Shown here: piece after piece, positions 44,201-51,885 of the stretch | Layout of the letters: each line of letters begins with the position of its first letter | Position numbering within the stretch: the first letter of the stretch is position 1 | Source: Halorubrum salipaludis | GTDB lineage: Archaea; Halobacteriota; Halobacteria; Halobacteriales; Haloferacaceae | NCBI RefSeq assembly: GCF_002286985.1 | Contig: NZ_NSKC01000003.1 | Location: 186,001-250,000, forward strand | Length of the DNA: 64,000 nucleotides | Direction of reading: 5' to 3' | Notes under the pieces: model-generated | What the model saw: only the letters and a program-made list of their open reading frames with translations | Databases searched by the model: none | What the model was told of the DNA's origin: nothing | Translations under genes and position numbers: made by a program

Positions 44201-45613
44201 ATGGACCGCAGAGCCCTCCTCTCCGCGGTCGGCGGGTCCCTCGTCGCCCTCTCCGGATGCGTCGCGAACGACGCCGGCGCGCCCTCCTCCGCGAACGGGA
44301 CCGACGCCGACGGGAATCAATCCGACGACGCCGACGGGGACACATCTGACGACGCCGACGGCCAGGCTTCGTCGCTCGCCGTCGAGCTCCGGACCGTGCC
44401 GCACGTCGTCACCGCCTACGAGCCGTCGCCGAGCCGCGGGATCGATCCGGAGCACGTCGTTCCCGAGGCCGAGATCCCGGCCGCGCTGCGCGGGCCGCTC
44501 GACGAAGCGATCGACGGTCGGTTCGAGACGGGCGATCCCGACGACGCCCTGCTGGCCGCGGTCGACGAGTTCCGCGTCTACGACCGCGGCAGGCTGAAGC
44601 CGTACGTCGAGCTGGACGGAACGCGCTACGCGTTCGATCCGACCCTCCCGACGTTCACCGCGGAACTCGCCGACGAGGCGGCCGAAGGGTACGACGAGGA
44701 GCGGGTGCTGCGCGATGCGGGGCGAACGGACGACCTCGGCTCGGCGGCGGTCGAGACGTTCGTCGACGCGCTGACAGCGTACGGACCGAACGTGGCCCGC
44801 GGAGAGTACCGTCGCTGTGACCGCCCCGAGGCCCTGGACGGGTTCCTCGAGGAGTACGACTACCTGGAGGACGGGCGCGGCGTCTCCCGGATCGAGACGA
44901 GCGTCGAGAACGAGGCCCCGCCGTACGCGATCGCGGCGCGCGAGCTGACCGAGGCGGACATGTGGGACCGACCCGTCGTCGACGCGTCGGCCCTCGACGA
45001 CGCGGTGCTGACGTTCTTCGAGCGCGCGGTGGCCTCGGACCATCGAGCCCCCGCGCTGCCGGGCGACGACCGCACCCAACGCTTCACCGACGACGTGCCG
45101 GACGCCTACGGCGATCTGGCCGCCGAGTACGACGACCCGCCTTACTACCGGATCGACGGCGTCGTGTACGACATCCGCGTCGGCGAGTCGCGGTACGACC
45201 GGCTCCCGGTGACGGTTTCGGTCGCCGCGAGCGAGGGCGCGTCCCGGGAGTTCGCGCTCTCGGTCGCGCCGGCGCCCGAGAGCGCCGACGGCGACGCCGA
45301 GGGTCCGTACACGTTCACGAGCCGGGGCGCGCTGCCGAGCGCCCTCTGGGCGTTCCACGAGGGCGAGCGGGAGCGCCTGGAGATCGTCGAGACCGAGGGG
45401 ATCGAGGGACCGCGGCCGAGGCGACCCGACGGACAGGCGCTGGAGTCGCTGACCGGGCACGAGGAGATGACCGCGACGTACGCGGTCCCGGAGTCGCTCC
45501 CCGCGGGGACGTACGTGAGCCGCGGGCTCTTCGGCGTCTCGTGGGGAGTTCCCGGTCAGACGCCCGACGAACACGGGTCCTATCCGTTCGAGCTGGAGAT
45601 CGAGATCGCGTGA
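44201..45613 (+). CDS. Large Tat-type lipoprotein of unknown function
   Basis: 470 residues. Twin-arginine at the N-terminus (MDRRALLSAVGG) and lipobox LSGC give a lipid-anchored extracellular protein, followed by a Asp/Ala/Ser-rich spacer (residues ~22-55). The mature part has two halves with similar sub-patterns (KPYVELDGTRYAFDP and PYYRIDGVVYDIRVGESRYDR), suggesting related beta-domains, and a beta-sandwich-like C-terminus ending in FELEIEIA. No catalytic site recognised. Probably a cell-surface binding protein. Confidence 0.75.
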   Translation: MDRRALLSAVGGSLVALSGCVANDAGAPSSANGTDADGNQSDDADGDTSDDADGQASSLAVELRTVPHVVTAYEPSPSRGIDPEHVVPEAEIPAALRGPLDEAIDGRFETGDPDDALLAAVDEFRVYDRGRLKPYVELDGTRYAFDPTLPTFTAELADEAAEGYDEERVLRDAGRTDDLGSAAVETFVDALTAYGPNVARGEYRRCDRPEALDGFLEEYDYLEDGRGVSRIETSVENEAPPYAIAARELTEADMWDRPVVDASALDDAVLTFFERAVASDHRAPALPGDDRTQRFTDDVPDAYGDLAAEYDDPPYYRIDGVVYDIRVGESRYDRLPVTVSVAASEGASREFALSVAPAPESADGDAEGPYTFTSRGALPSALWAFHEGERERLEIVETEGIEGPRPRRPDGQALESLTGHEEMTATYAVPESLPAGTYVSRGLFGVSWGVPGQTPDEHGSYPFELEIEIA

Positions 45614-45699
45614 CTGCGCTCCGGGGACGGCAGAGCGAACCGGCGGCCACGAGACCGCGACCGCTAACTCCTTGTGACCGCGGCCCACAGCGATCGTCC

Positions 45700-46905
45700 A
45701 TGGACGAGAACGGTGCCGACGCCGCCGGCCCCGCGGGCGCCGCCGATTCCCCGACTGATCCGCTCGCAGACGAGGACGTCTTCCGCGTGCTCGGGCCGGA
45801 CGGGAGTCCCCTGCCGGGGGCGACGGTCCCGGACCTCTCGGACGACGAGTTCCGGGCGATCTATCGCGACCTGGTCGTCACGCGCCGCTTCGACGAGCGC
45901 GCCGTCAGCCTCCAGCGACAGGGACGGATCGGGACGTACGCCCCGTGTGCGGGCCAAGAAGGCTCCGCGGTCGGGTCGACCCACGCGCTCGCGGACCGCG
46001 ACCTAATCTCCTACCAGTACCGCGAGCACGGGGCGGTCGTGGTCCGGGACCTCCTCGCCGAGTACCTCCCCTACTGGATGGGCCACGAGTCGGGGACCGA
46101 GGCGATCGCCGACGGCAACGTCTTCCCCCTCAACATCGGGATCGCGGCGCACCTCCCGCACGCGGTCGGCGCCGCGTGGGCGTTCGACTACCGGGACGAG
46201 GACCGGGTCGTCGCCTGTCACTTCGGCGACGGCGCGACCAGCGAGGGCGACTTCCACGAGGCGATGAACTTCGCGGGCGTGTTCGACGCGCCGACGCTCT
46301 TCTGCTGTCACAACAACGGCTGGGCGATCTCGGTCCCCGAAACGCGCCAGACCGCGAGCGAGACGTTCGCGCAGAAGGCGGAGGCGTACGGGTTCGAGGG
46401 CGTCCGCGTCGACGGGATGGACCCCCTCGCGAGCTACGCGGTCACGCGTGCGGCGGCCGAGCGGGCGCGAGCTGACCGAAACACCGATGACGGAAGCGGC
46501 GGGGACGGCGGGGACGGCGACGGGGGACAGGGGGACGCGTCGCGGCCGACCCTCATCGAGTTCGTCGAGTACCGGTTCGGCGCGCACACGACCGCGGACG
46601 ACCCCTCCGCCTACCGCGACCCCGACGACGTGGACCCGTGGCGCGCGCTCGACCCCCTCGACCGCATGGAGGCGTTCCTCCGCGAGACCGGCCGGATCGA
46701 CGACGAGGGCGTCGCCGCGATCCGCGAGGAGGCGGACGGGGTCGTCGCCGACGCGATCGACTTCGCGGAGTCGGTCGACCCCGACCCGAGCGACATGTTC
46801 GACTATGCGTACGCCGAGCTCCCGCCCGAGGTGCGGCGTCAGCGCGACGAGCTGCTCGCGGCCGTCGAGGAGCACGGCGAGGAGGCGTTCCGGCGCGAGG
46901 AGTAG
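45700..46905 (+). CDS. 2-oxoacid dehydrogenase E1 alpha subunit, without E1 beta
   Basis: 401 residues. Thiamine-diphosphate enzyme subunit: the ThDP motif GDGATSEGDFHEAMNFAGVFDAPTLFCCHNN is complete, and RFDERAVSLQRQGRIGTYAPCAGQE and YRFGAHTTADDPSAYR are typical of the alpha chain of PDH/BCKDH-type enzymes. A glycine/aspartate-rich insert (about residues 265-285) is unusual. The beta chain and E2/E3 are not adjacent, so the enzyme cannot be completed from this locus; the substrate (pyruvate, branched-chain or other 2-oxoacid) is open. Confidence 0.87.
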   Translation: MDENGADAAGPAGAADSPTDPLADEDVFRVLGPDGSPLPGATVPDLSDDEFRAIYRDLVVTRRFDERAVSLQRQGRIGTYAPCAGQEGSAVGSTHALADRDLISYQYREHGAVVVRDLLAEYLPYWMGHESGTEAIADGNVFPLNIGIAAHLPHAVGAAWAFDYRDEDRVVACHFGDGATSEGDFHEAMNFAGVFDAPTLFCCHNNGWAISVPETRQTASETFAQKAEAYGFEGVRVDGMDPLASYAVTRAAAERARADRNTDDGSGGDGGDGDGGQGDASRPTLIEFVEYRFGAHTTADDPSAYRDPDDVDPWRALDPLDRMEAFLRETGRIDDEGVAAIREEADGVVADAIDFAESVDPDPSDMFDYAYAELPPEVRRQRDELLAAVEEHGEEAFRREE

Positions 46906-46920
46906 GCCGTCCGCCTGCGC

Positions 46921-48243
46921 TTATAAATACTTGCCAGCCGCGCTCGCCGCCGTCCGGCCGCTCTCCAAGGCGCCCTGAATCGACGACCACTCCGTGTAGT
47001 CGCCGGCGAGGACGACCGGGCCCTCCGGGTCGTCGGGATCGGGGAGGTCGGCGTGGACCCCCGGCGGCTGCGCGAACTGCGCGAACCGGACCCGGTGGGT
47101 GTCGACGGTCTCCAGCCCGTCGAAGTCGCGGCCGGGGAACCACGCCTCCAGGGCGTCGCGGACGTCGTCGCGGAGGCCGGCGGCGGGCCGATCAAGTGGC
47201 GCCTCGCCGAGGAAGGTCGCGGCGAGCAGCGCGCGGTCGTCGGGGACGTACTCGGGCGCCACCTCGGACATCGGGACCACGGCGTTGGGCGAGCCGTCCG
47301 CAGCGTTGAGCAGGATCCGCTTACCCGTCTCGAACGACTCGCCGGCGGGGAGCGCGTACCACCCCGTCACGTTCGGCACGCCCTCTGTGGGGATCGACTC
47401 GACGCCCGTGAGCCGCCGGGCTTCGGGCGGCGTGGTCGCGACGACGACCGCGTCCGTCTCGCGGGTCGAGCCGTCCGCGAGCTCGACGGTGGCGCCCTCG
47501 GCGTCGCCGCGGCCGGTCCGGAACGGGATCCGGCCCTGCCCCGCAGTCCGGACCGACGCCACGTCCTCGCCCGTCTCGATCGCCACGCCGGCCTCGCGGG
47601 CGCGGGCCGCGAGCGCCTCGGGGACCGCGGCCATCCCCTCCGCGGGAACGCCGATCGCGCCGCGGCTCATCGCGCGGAACGTGTACTCGAAGACGTGCTT
47701 CGAGGTCGAGAGGCTCCGGTCGAGGGTGATCCCGCCGTAAAAGGGCTCGACGAAGTTCTCGACGTAGTCGTCGGCGAACCCCCAGTCGCGGAGGTACTCG
47801 CGGATCGAGGCGTCGGGGCCCGCGAAGAAGTCGTCCTCGTCGCGCTCCGCGAGGTCGTGTCGGAGCGCGAGCGTCCGGAGCTTGTCCGAGAACGAGACCT
47901 CGTCGTTCAAAAGGGAGGCGAGTGCGGCCCGCGGGTCGCGCAGGGGGTCCGAGAGGACCGAGCGCGATCCCGGTCGGCAGATCGTCGCGCCCGGTGCGAA
48001 GGTGCGGAGGTTCAGGGCGTCGGCGGCGTCGGGGCCGAGCTCGCGCTCGACCGCCGGGTAGCTCGAGAAGAGCACCTGAAAGCCGCGGTCGAGCGTGAAC
48101 CCGTCGACGGTCTCGGTCCGCACGCGCCCGCCGACCGCGGGCCGTCGCTCGTACAGCGTCACGTCCGCTCCCGCCTCGGCGAGTCTGGCCGCCGCGACGA
48201 GCCCCGCGAGCCCGCCGCCGACGACGGTGGCGTCTCCGTTCAT
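46921..48243 (-). CDS. FAD-dependent amine-oxidase/phytoene-desaturase-like oxidoreductase
   Basis: 440 residues. N-terminal FAD motif VVGGGLAGLVAAARLAEAG with ERRPAVGGRVRTE, and a C-terminal FAD-site segment near VVLAGDYTEWSSIQGALESGRTAA. This fold is used in carotenoid desaturases, protoporphyrinogen oxidases and amine oxidases, and the sequence does not match CrtI or HemG closely. Substrate unknown. Convergent with the E1 alpha gene (15 bases apart). Confidence 0.87.
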   Translation of the reverse strand: MNGDATVVGGGLAGLVAAARLAEAGADVTLYERRPAVGGRVRTETVDGFTLDRGFQVLFSSYPAVERELGPDAADALNLRTFAPGATICRPGSRSVLSDPLRDPRAALASLLNDEVSFSDKLRTLALRHDLAERDEDDFFAGPDASIREYLRDWGFADDYVENFVEPFYGGITLDRSLSTSKHVFEYTFRAMSRGAIGVPAEGMAAVPEALAARAREAGVAIETGEDVASVRTAGQGRIPFRTGRGDAEGATVELADGSTRETDAVVVATTPPEARRLTGVESIPTEGVPNVTGWYALPAGESFETGKRILLNAADGSPNAVVPMSEVAPEYVPDDRALLAATFLGEAPLDRPAAGLRDDVRDALEAWFPGRDFDGLETVDTHRVRFAQFAQPPGVHADLPDPDDPEGPVVLAGDYTEWSSIQGALESGRTAASAAGKYL

Positions 48244-48264
48244 ACGGGGGAATTCGGGGTGCGT

Positions 48265-48274
48265 GCTTATAAGC
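48265..48274 (-). promoter_or_regulatory. TATA-like box of the FAD oxidoreductase gene
   Basis: A palindromic GCTTATAAGC centred 26 bases before the ATG at 48243. Its symmetry means it could serve either strand; the spacing fits a leaderless minus-strand transcript. Confidence 0.55.
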
Positions 48275-48340
48275 GGCGGCGGGTCGGAACGATCTGTTTC
48301 GGTGAGAACACCTTTGTTCGGACCTACCGCATGTCACTGT

Positions 48341-48907
48341 GTGGATCGAGTCGCTCTCGGCCAGTGGCTGTCTCTCGCTCTCGTCCCGCTCGGCGTCGGG
48401 CTGTTCGTCGGCGATTCGGGCGTGGGAACCGCCCTCCCCGTGTCGGTCGCGCTGCTCGGACTGGCGGGGTTTCGGCTGTCGGAGCGATTGTTCGCCGCCG
48501 GTCCCGACGCGTCCGGGAGTGTCGTGGACACGCGGACCGCCGACCTCGGTCAACTCGGCGCAGCACTTCTCCTGTTCGCGCTCCTCACCGCTGTTCTCGG
48601 TCGGTTCGAAGCAGTCTCGGAGATCGGCATTCTCCTTCGGTCTCCAGGCGCGAGACCCCTCGCGGTCGTCGCCGTCGCGGTCGGGGCGTCCCTCGGCGGC
48701 GGGATGGCGGTTCTCACGTTCCGGAGGGACCGGCTTCGGGACGTGAGTCGGACGATCTGGTTCCGAGCGATCGGCGGGTCAGTCACCTTCGGGACGTACC
48801 TCGCGCTTCTCGTCGCTCGGCCGCCGGCAGCCCTCCTGTACGGCGTGGCATACGGCGTGAGTCGGCTGGTCGCGCTCGTCCTGTTGCCCGCCTCCTCGCG
48901 GTGGTGA
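48341..48907 (+). CDS. Polytopic membrane protein of unknown function
   Basis: 188 residues from a GTG at 48341. Five or six hydrophobic stretches (about 7-25, 27-43, 64-83, 96-115, 140-160, 165-185) joined by short polar loops. The gene has good GC-rich haloarchaeal codon use. No family recognised. The start is uncertain; the frame is open further upstream but that part overlaps the FAD oxidoreductase and has no hydrophobic pattern. Confidence 0.6.
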   Translation: MDRVALGQWLSLALVPLGVGLFVGDSGVGTALPVSVALLGLAGFRLSERLFAAGPDASGSVVDTRTADLGQLGAALLLFALLTAVLGRFEAVSEIGILLRSPGARPLAVVAVAVGASLGGGMAVLTFRRDRLRDVSRTIWFRAIGGSVTFGTYLALLVARPPAALLYGVAYGVSRLVALVLLPASSRW

Positions 48908-49024
48908 GGGTTCGTCGCTACCGGTTACTCAGTCGCGACTGTGGGTCCGCATCGATCGCAAAGCCGATCGATGTTGAAAACGCGGTCGAAGCCCTATCCG
49001 CCCGGTAGCATGGCGTTGCTGTCG

Positions 49025-49032
49025 TTTATAAG
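49025..49032 (+). promoter_or_regulatory. TATA-like box in the gene-free stretch
   Basis: TTTATAAG in a stretch with no gene. It is nearly symmetric, so either strand could be read. In the plus direction it would start a transcript near 49055 through the hairpin region. Confidence 0.45.
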
Positions 49033-49270
49033 TGGAAATCGGACAGAGACACCGCAAAAGACTCGGCCGCTTGAGAGGATGCGATCAACAATCTCGCGGT
49101 GAAGGCCTCCAAAGCCCCAGCCGCGACGACTCGCGCACCTCGTTGCGCGCTTCAGTCGCTCGCTTCGCTCGCTCCTTCCAGTGCTTACGTCGGTGTGCTT
49201 CGTCCTCGCAGCTGCCCCTTTGAGTCCTACCCGACCGCAACCGCCCCGCACCTCACACCTCCCCAGCCTC

Positions 49271-49303
49271 GTCAGTCGCCTCCGCTTCGCTCCGGCGACT
49301 GAC
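49271..49303. repeat. Inverted repeat with 10-bp perfect stem
   Basis: GTCAGTCGCC (49271-49280) and GGCGACTGAC (49294-49303) pair perfectly around a 13-base loop. It is one of the strongest stem-loops noticed outside genes in this window. Confidence 0.8.
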
Positions 49304-49323
49304 TCCCTCGCGCGGCGCTGTTC

Positions 49324-49340
49324 GCGCCTTAAAAAGGCGC
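49324..49340. repeat. Inverted repeat with 7-bp stem and AAA loop
   Basis: GCGCCTT-AAA-AAGGCGC. The short loop, A/T run and position suggest a terminator-like hairpin or part of a repeat element. It is not followed by a T run on the plus strand, so classical termination is unproven. Confidence 0.7.
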
Positions 49341-49432
49341 TCACAGGCGCGCGCCACCGCACCACCTCCATCACTAGGTCATCGTGAGCCCTGAGAGGGA
49401 AGCGATTAGTCGCCGCCGCCGAAACGTCGGGT

Positions 49433-50659
49433 ATGGAGTCGACGGAGACGACGACGGCGTTCCGCGGGCTGGAGAGTCGCGCGTCCGGTCGCGTCCACGA
49501 GACGGCCGACCCGACGACGGTGTCGGCCGACGAGCAGGCGCGGGGGCTCGACCCCGCCTACGACTACGGCGCGGTCGACCCCGAGACGCTGCTCGGGTCG
49601 CCGCGGGACGGACCGGCGGGGACGGGCCGCGGGCACTGGCGCTTCGACGCCCTGCTCCCGTTCCCGGCCGACGCCGCGATCTCGGCGGGCGAGGGCGCCA
49701 CGCCGCTCGTCCCGACCGAGCGGCTGGCGGACGAGCTCGACGTCGACGCGGTGTACGTCAAAGACGAGGGGCGCAACCCCACTGGCACCGTCCTCGACCG
49801 CGGGCTCTCGGTCGCGCTCACCGCGGTCGCAGCGCGGGCGGAGGCGGGCGAGGACGTGGAGCCGCTCGCGTGCGCGAGCCCCGGCAACGCCGGGCAGTCG
49901 ATGGCGGCGTACGCGGGTCGGGCCGACCTGCGCTCGTACGCGTTCGTCCCCTCTCGGTGCGCGTTCTCGAACAAGGCGATGACGAACGTCCACGGCGGCG
50001 ACATGCGCGTGGTCGGCGGGCGGTTCCCGGACGCGGCCGACGCGGTCGACGAGCAGCTGGAGACGGAGTACACCGACCTCGCCGAGTTCGCGACGCCGTA
50101 CCGCCACGACGGCGTGAAGACGCTCGCGTTCGAGCTGGTCGCGGACCTCGGCGACGCGCCCGACGTGGTCGTCGTCCCGACCGGCTCCGGCGAGGTCGTC
50201 GCCGGGGTGTACAAGGGGTTCGCGGAGCTGGAGCGGGTCGGCGCGATCGACGCGGTTCCGAAGGTCGTCGCGGCGCAGGCCGCGGGCTGCGCGCCGATCG
50301 CGGCCGCGGTCGAGCGCGGCCTCGACGAGCCGGAGCCGTGGGAGACGCCGGACACGATCTGCGGCGAGCTGGAGATCGCCGACCCCGCGGGCGGCGCCGC
50401 CGCGGTCGAGGCGGTGCGGGAGAGCGGCGGGACCGCGGTGGGCGTCGAGGACGAGGACATCCTCGCGAGCGCGGTCGCGGTCGCCCAGAACGAGGTGATG
50501 GAGATGGGCGCCACCGGGGGTGCCGCCCCCGCCGGCGCCTGGGCGCTCAAGGAGGACGGCTTCTTCGACGGCGACGAGACGGTGGTCCTGATCAACAGCG
50601 ACGCCGGGCTCAAGACGCCGGACGTGCTACGCAGCCACCTGATGGGACAGGGTATTTGA
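49433..50659 (+). CDS. Threonine synthase-like PLP-fold protein lacking the PLP lysine
   Basis: 408 residues of the threonine synthase/serine dehydratase-type fold II family: AGEGATPLVPTERLA at the start and YVKDEGRNPTG. The motif that should read PTGSFKDRG reads PTGTVLDRG, so the Schiff-base lysine is replaced by L121. The GN segment is PGNAGQSMAAYAGR and the phosphate loop PTGSGEVVAG, both drifted. It may be a pseudoenzyme or a binding protein, since PLP chemistry without lysine is unlikely. The rest of the frame is intact and well conserved in length. Confidence 0.85.
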   Translation: MESTETTTAFRGLESRASGRVHETADPTTVSADEQARGLDPAYDYGAVDPETLLGSPRDGPAGTGRGHWRFDALLPFPADAAISAGEGATPLVPTERLADELDVDAVYVKDEGRNPTGTVLDRGLSVALTAVAARAEAGEDVEPLACASPGNAGQSMAAYAGRADLRSYAFVPSRCAFSNKAMTNVHGGDMRVVGGRFPDAADAVDEQLETEYTDLAEFATPYRHDGVKTLAFELVADLGDAPDVVVVPTGSGEVVAGVYKGFAELERVGAIDAVPKVVAAQAAGCAPIAAAVERGLDEPEPWETPDTICGELEIADPAGGAAAVEAVRESGGTAVGVEDEDILASAVAVAQNEVMEMGATGGAAPAGAWALKEDGFFDGDETVVLINSDAGLKTPDVLRSHLMGQGI

Positions 50660-50705
50660 ATAGCGCGTGACGCCCCCGCGGTGACCTCGACGCCGCGCGG
50701 GGAAC

Positions 50706-50713
50706 CGTTTTTA
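50706..50713 (+). promoter_or_regulatory. TATA-like box of the GNAT gene
   Basis: CGTTTTTA about 28 bases before the ATG at 50737; a leaderless-type arrangement. Confidence 0.45.
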
Positions 50714-50736
50714 CGTCGCCCCGCGTACGTGCATCC

Positions 50737-51327
50737 ATGTACGTCCGCGACGCCAAGAACCGTGACGAGGCGTGGTTACTGGACGCGATCGAGCAGCTGG
50801 GGCTCGACGACGTCGCCTTCCGGTCACGGGACTACGTGATCGCGGTCGACGAGGAGTCGGGCGACCGGGCCGGGTTCGGCCGGCTCCGCCTGCATCGGGG
50901 CGACGACGAGGACACCGAAAACCGGATCGAACTCACCGGGATCGGCGTCCTCCCGGAGTGGCGGGGACGCGGCGTCGGGGCGCACGTGGTCGAGCGCCTC
51001 GTCGACACCGCGGCCGCGGACCGGTTCGAGACGGTGTACGTGCTCACCGATCAGCCCGAGTACCTGACCCAGTTCGGCTTCGAGGAGGTCGACACCGACG
51101 ACCTCCCGGACGCGCTCTCGGACCGGCTCGTGGAGAAGCGCGAGTTCCTCGGCGGGGGCGTGGTCGGCCTGCAGCTGGCCACCGACGACTTCGAGATGCC
51201 CGACCGGTTCCGCGAGGCGTTCAAGGCCGCCGAGCCGGCGGACGCGGCGGACGATACGACCGAGTCGCCCGAGGACTTCGGGATCGACCCCGAGTCGGCG
51301 ACGTACAAGTACGACACGGGGCGCTGA
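50737..51327 (+). CDS. GNAT family N-acetyltransferase
   Basis: 196 residues. The acetyl-CoA-binding motif A is visible as GIGVLPEWRGRGVGAHVVERLV (RGRGVG), followed by YVLTDQPEYLTQFGFEEV, the typical end of the GNAT core. The last ~60 residues form an extra acidic C-terminal tail. The acceptor substrate is unknown. No functional partner is obvious. Confidence 0.88.
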   Translation: MYVRDAKNRDEAWLLDAIEQLGLDDVAFRSRDYVIAVDEESGDRAGFGRLRLHRGDDEDTENRIELTGIGVLPEWRGRGVGAHVVERLVDTAAADRFETVYVLTDQPEYLTQFGFEEVDTDDLPDALSDRLVEKREFLGGGVVGLQLATDDFEMPDRFREAFKAAEPADAADDTTESPEDFGIDPESATYKYDTGR

Positions 51328-51417
51328 GAGGGGCTCGCGAGGGACTGACGGGCGGCGGCCGTCCCCGAGACTGACCGCGATCCGACCGCTTATCGGCCCG
51401 CCGGTCGACGCCCCCGT

Positions 51418-51846
51418 ATGGACCTGATCGAGGTCGCGCGCGACGCGCTCGACGACGCGCACGTCCCGTACTCCGAGTACCGCGTCGGCGCCGCGCTCCG
51501 GACCGCCGACGGCACCGTCTACACCGGCTGTAACATCGAGAACGCCAACTACTCCAACAGCCTCCACGCCGAGGAGGTCGCGCTCGCGGAGGCGGTGAAG
51601 AACGGCCACCGCGAGTTCGACCGGATCGCCGTCACGTCGGGCGTCCGCGACGGCGTCACTCCCTGCGGGATGTGCCGGCAGTCGCTCGCGGAGTTCGCGG
51701 CCGACGACCTCGTCGTCGTCTGCGACGAGGGCGACGGCGAGACCAGCGAGTACACGCTCGGCGAACTGCTCCCGAACACGATCTCGGAGGGGACCCTCGA
51801 CGACGCGAGAGCGACGGGCGACGCGCGGGACGCCGGCGGGGACTGA
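51418..51846 (+). CDS. cdd: Cytidine deaminase
   Basis: 142 residues. Zn-dependent deamination of cytidine to uridine. The HAEEVAL motif carries the zinc ligand and the catalytic Glu; PCGMCRQ carries the two Cys ligands; NIENANYSNSLHAEE is the substrate-binding segment. The size fits the tetrameric homologues. Uridine phosphorylase lies 7 kb downstream, so the two steps of pyrimidine nucleoside breakdown are both encoded in the window. Confidence 0.95.
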   Translation: MDLIEVARDALDDAHVPYSEYRVGAALRTADGTVYTGCNIENANYSNSLHAEEVALAEAVKNGHREFDRIAVTSGVRDGVTPCGMCRQSLAEFAADDLVVVCDEGDGETSEYTLGELLPNTISEGTLDDARATGDARDAGGD

Positions 51847-51885
51847 ACCGCTGAGCCGGTCGGCGCCCGGTGCTCCGTCCCCCGC

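Larger units (their letters stand above)
48908..49432. other. Structured gene-free stretch, candidate ncRNA or dispersed repeat
   Basis: 525 bp with no convincing gene on either strand. Composition differs from neighbours: pyrimidine-rich on the plus strand, with several phrases such as CGCTCGCTTCGCTCGCTCC that look like palindromic fragments. It contains a TATA-like TTTATAAG at 49025-49032, a 10-bp-stem hairpin at 49271-49303 and a 7-bp-stem hairpin at 49324-49340. A plus-strand RNA of about 330 bases ending near the last hairpin, or a repeat element, would fit. The minus-strand open frame here is Arg-rich and not haloarchaeal-like. Confidence 0.55.

Noticed and set aside
43322-45688. A 788-codon minus-strand open frame over the lipoprotein gene and its neighbours
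   Set aside because: It is antisense to several convincing genes and shows the Arg/Val/Asp-rich pattern of a shadow frame; no known domain.
48994-49374. A minus-strand open frame of 126 residues in the gene-free stretch
   Set aside because: The product is Arg-rich (unlike acidic haloarchaeal proteins), has no domain, and the same bases form strong hairpins. It is treated as possible repeat or RNA instead.
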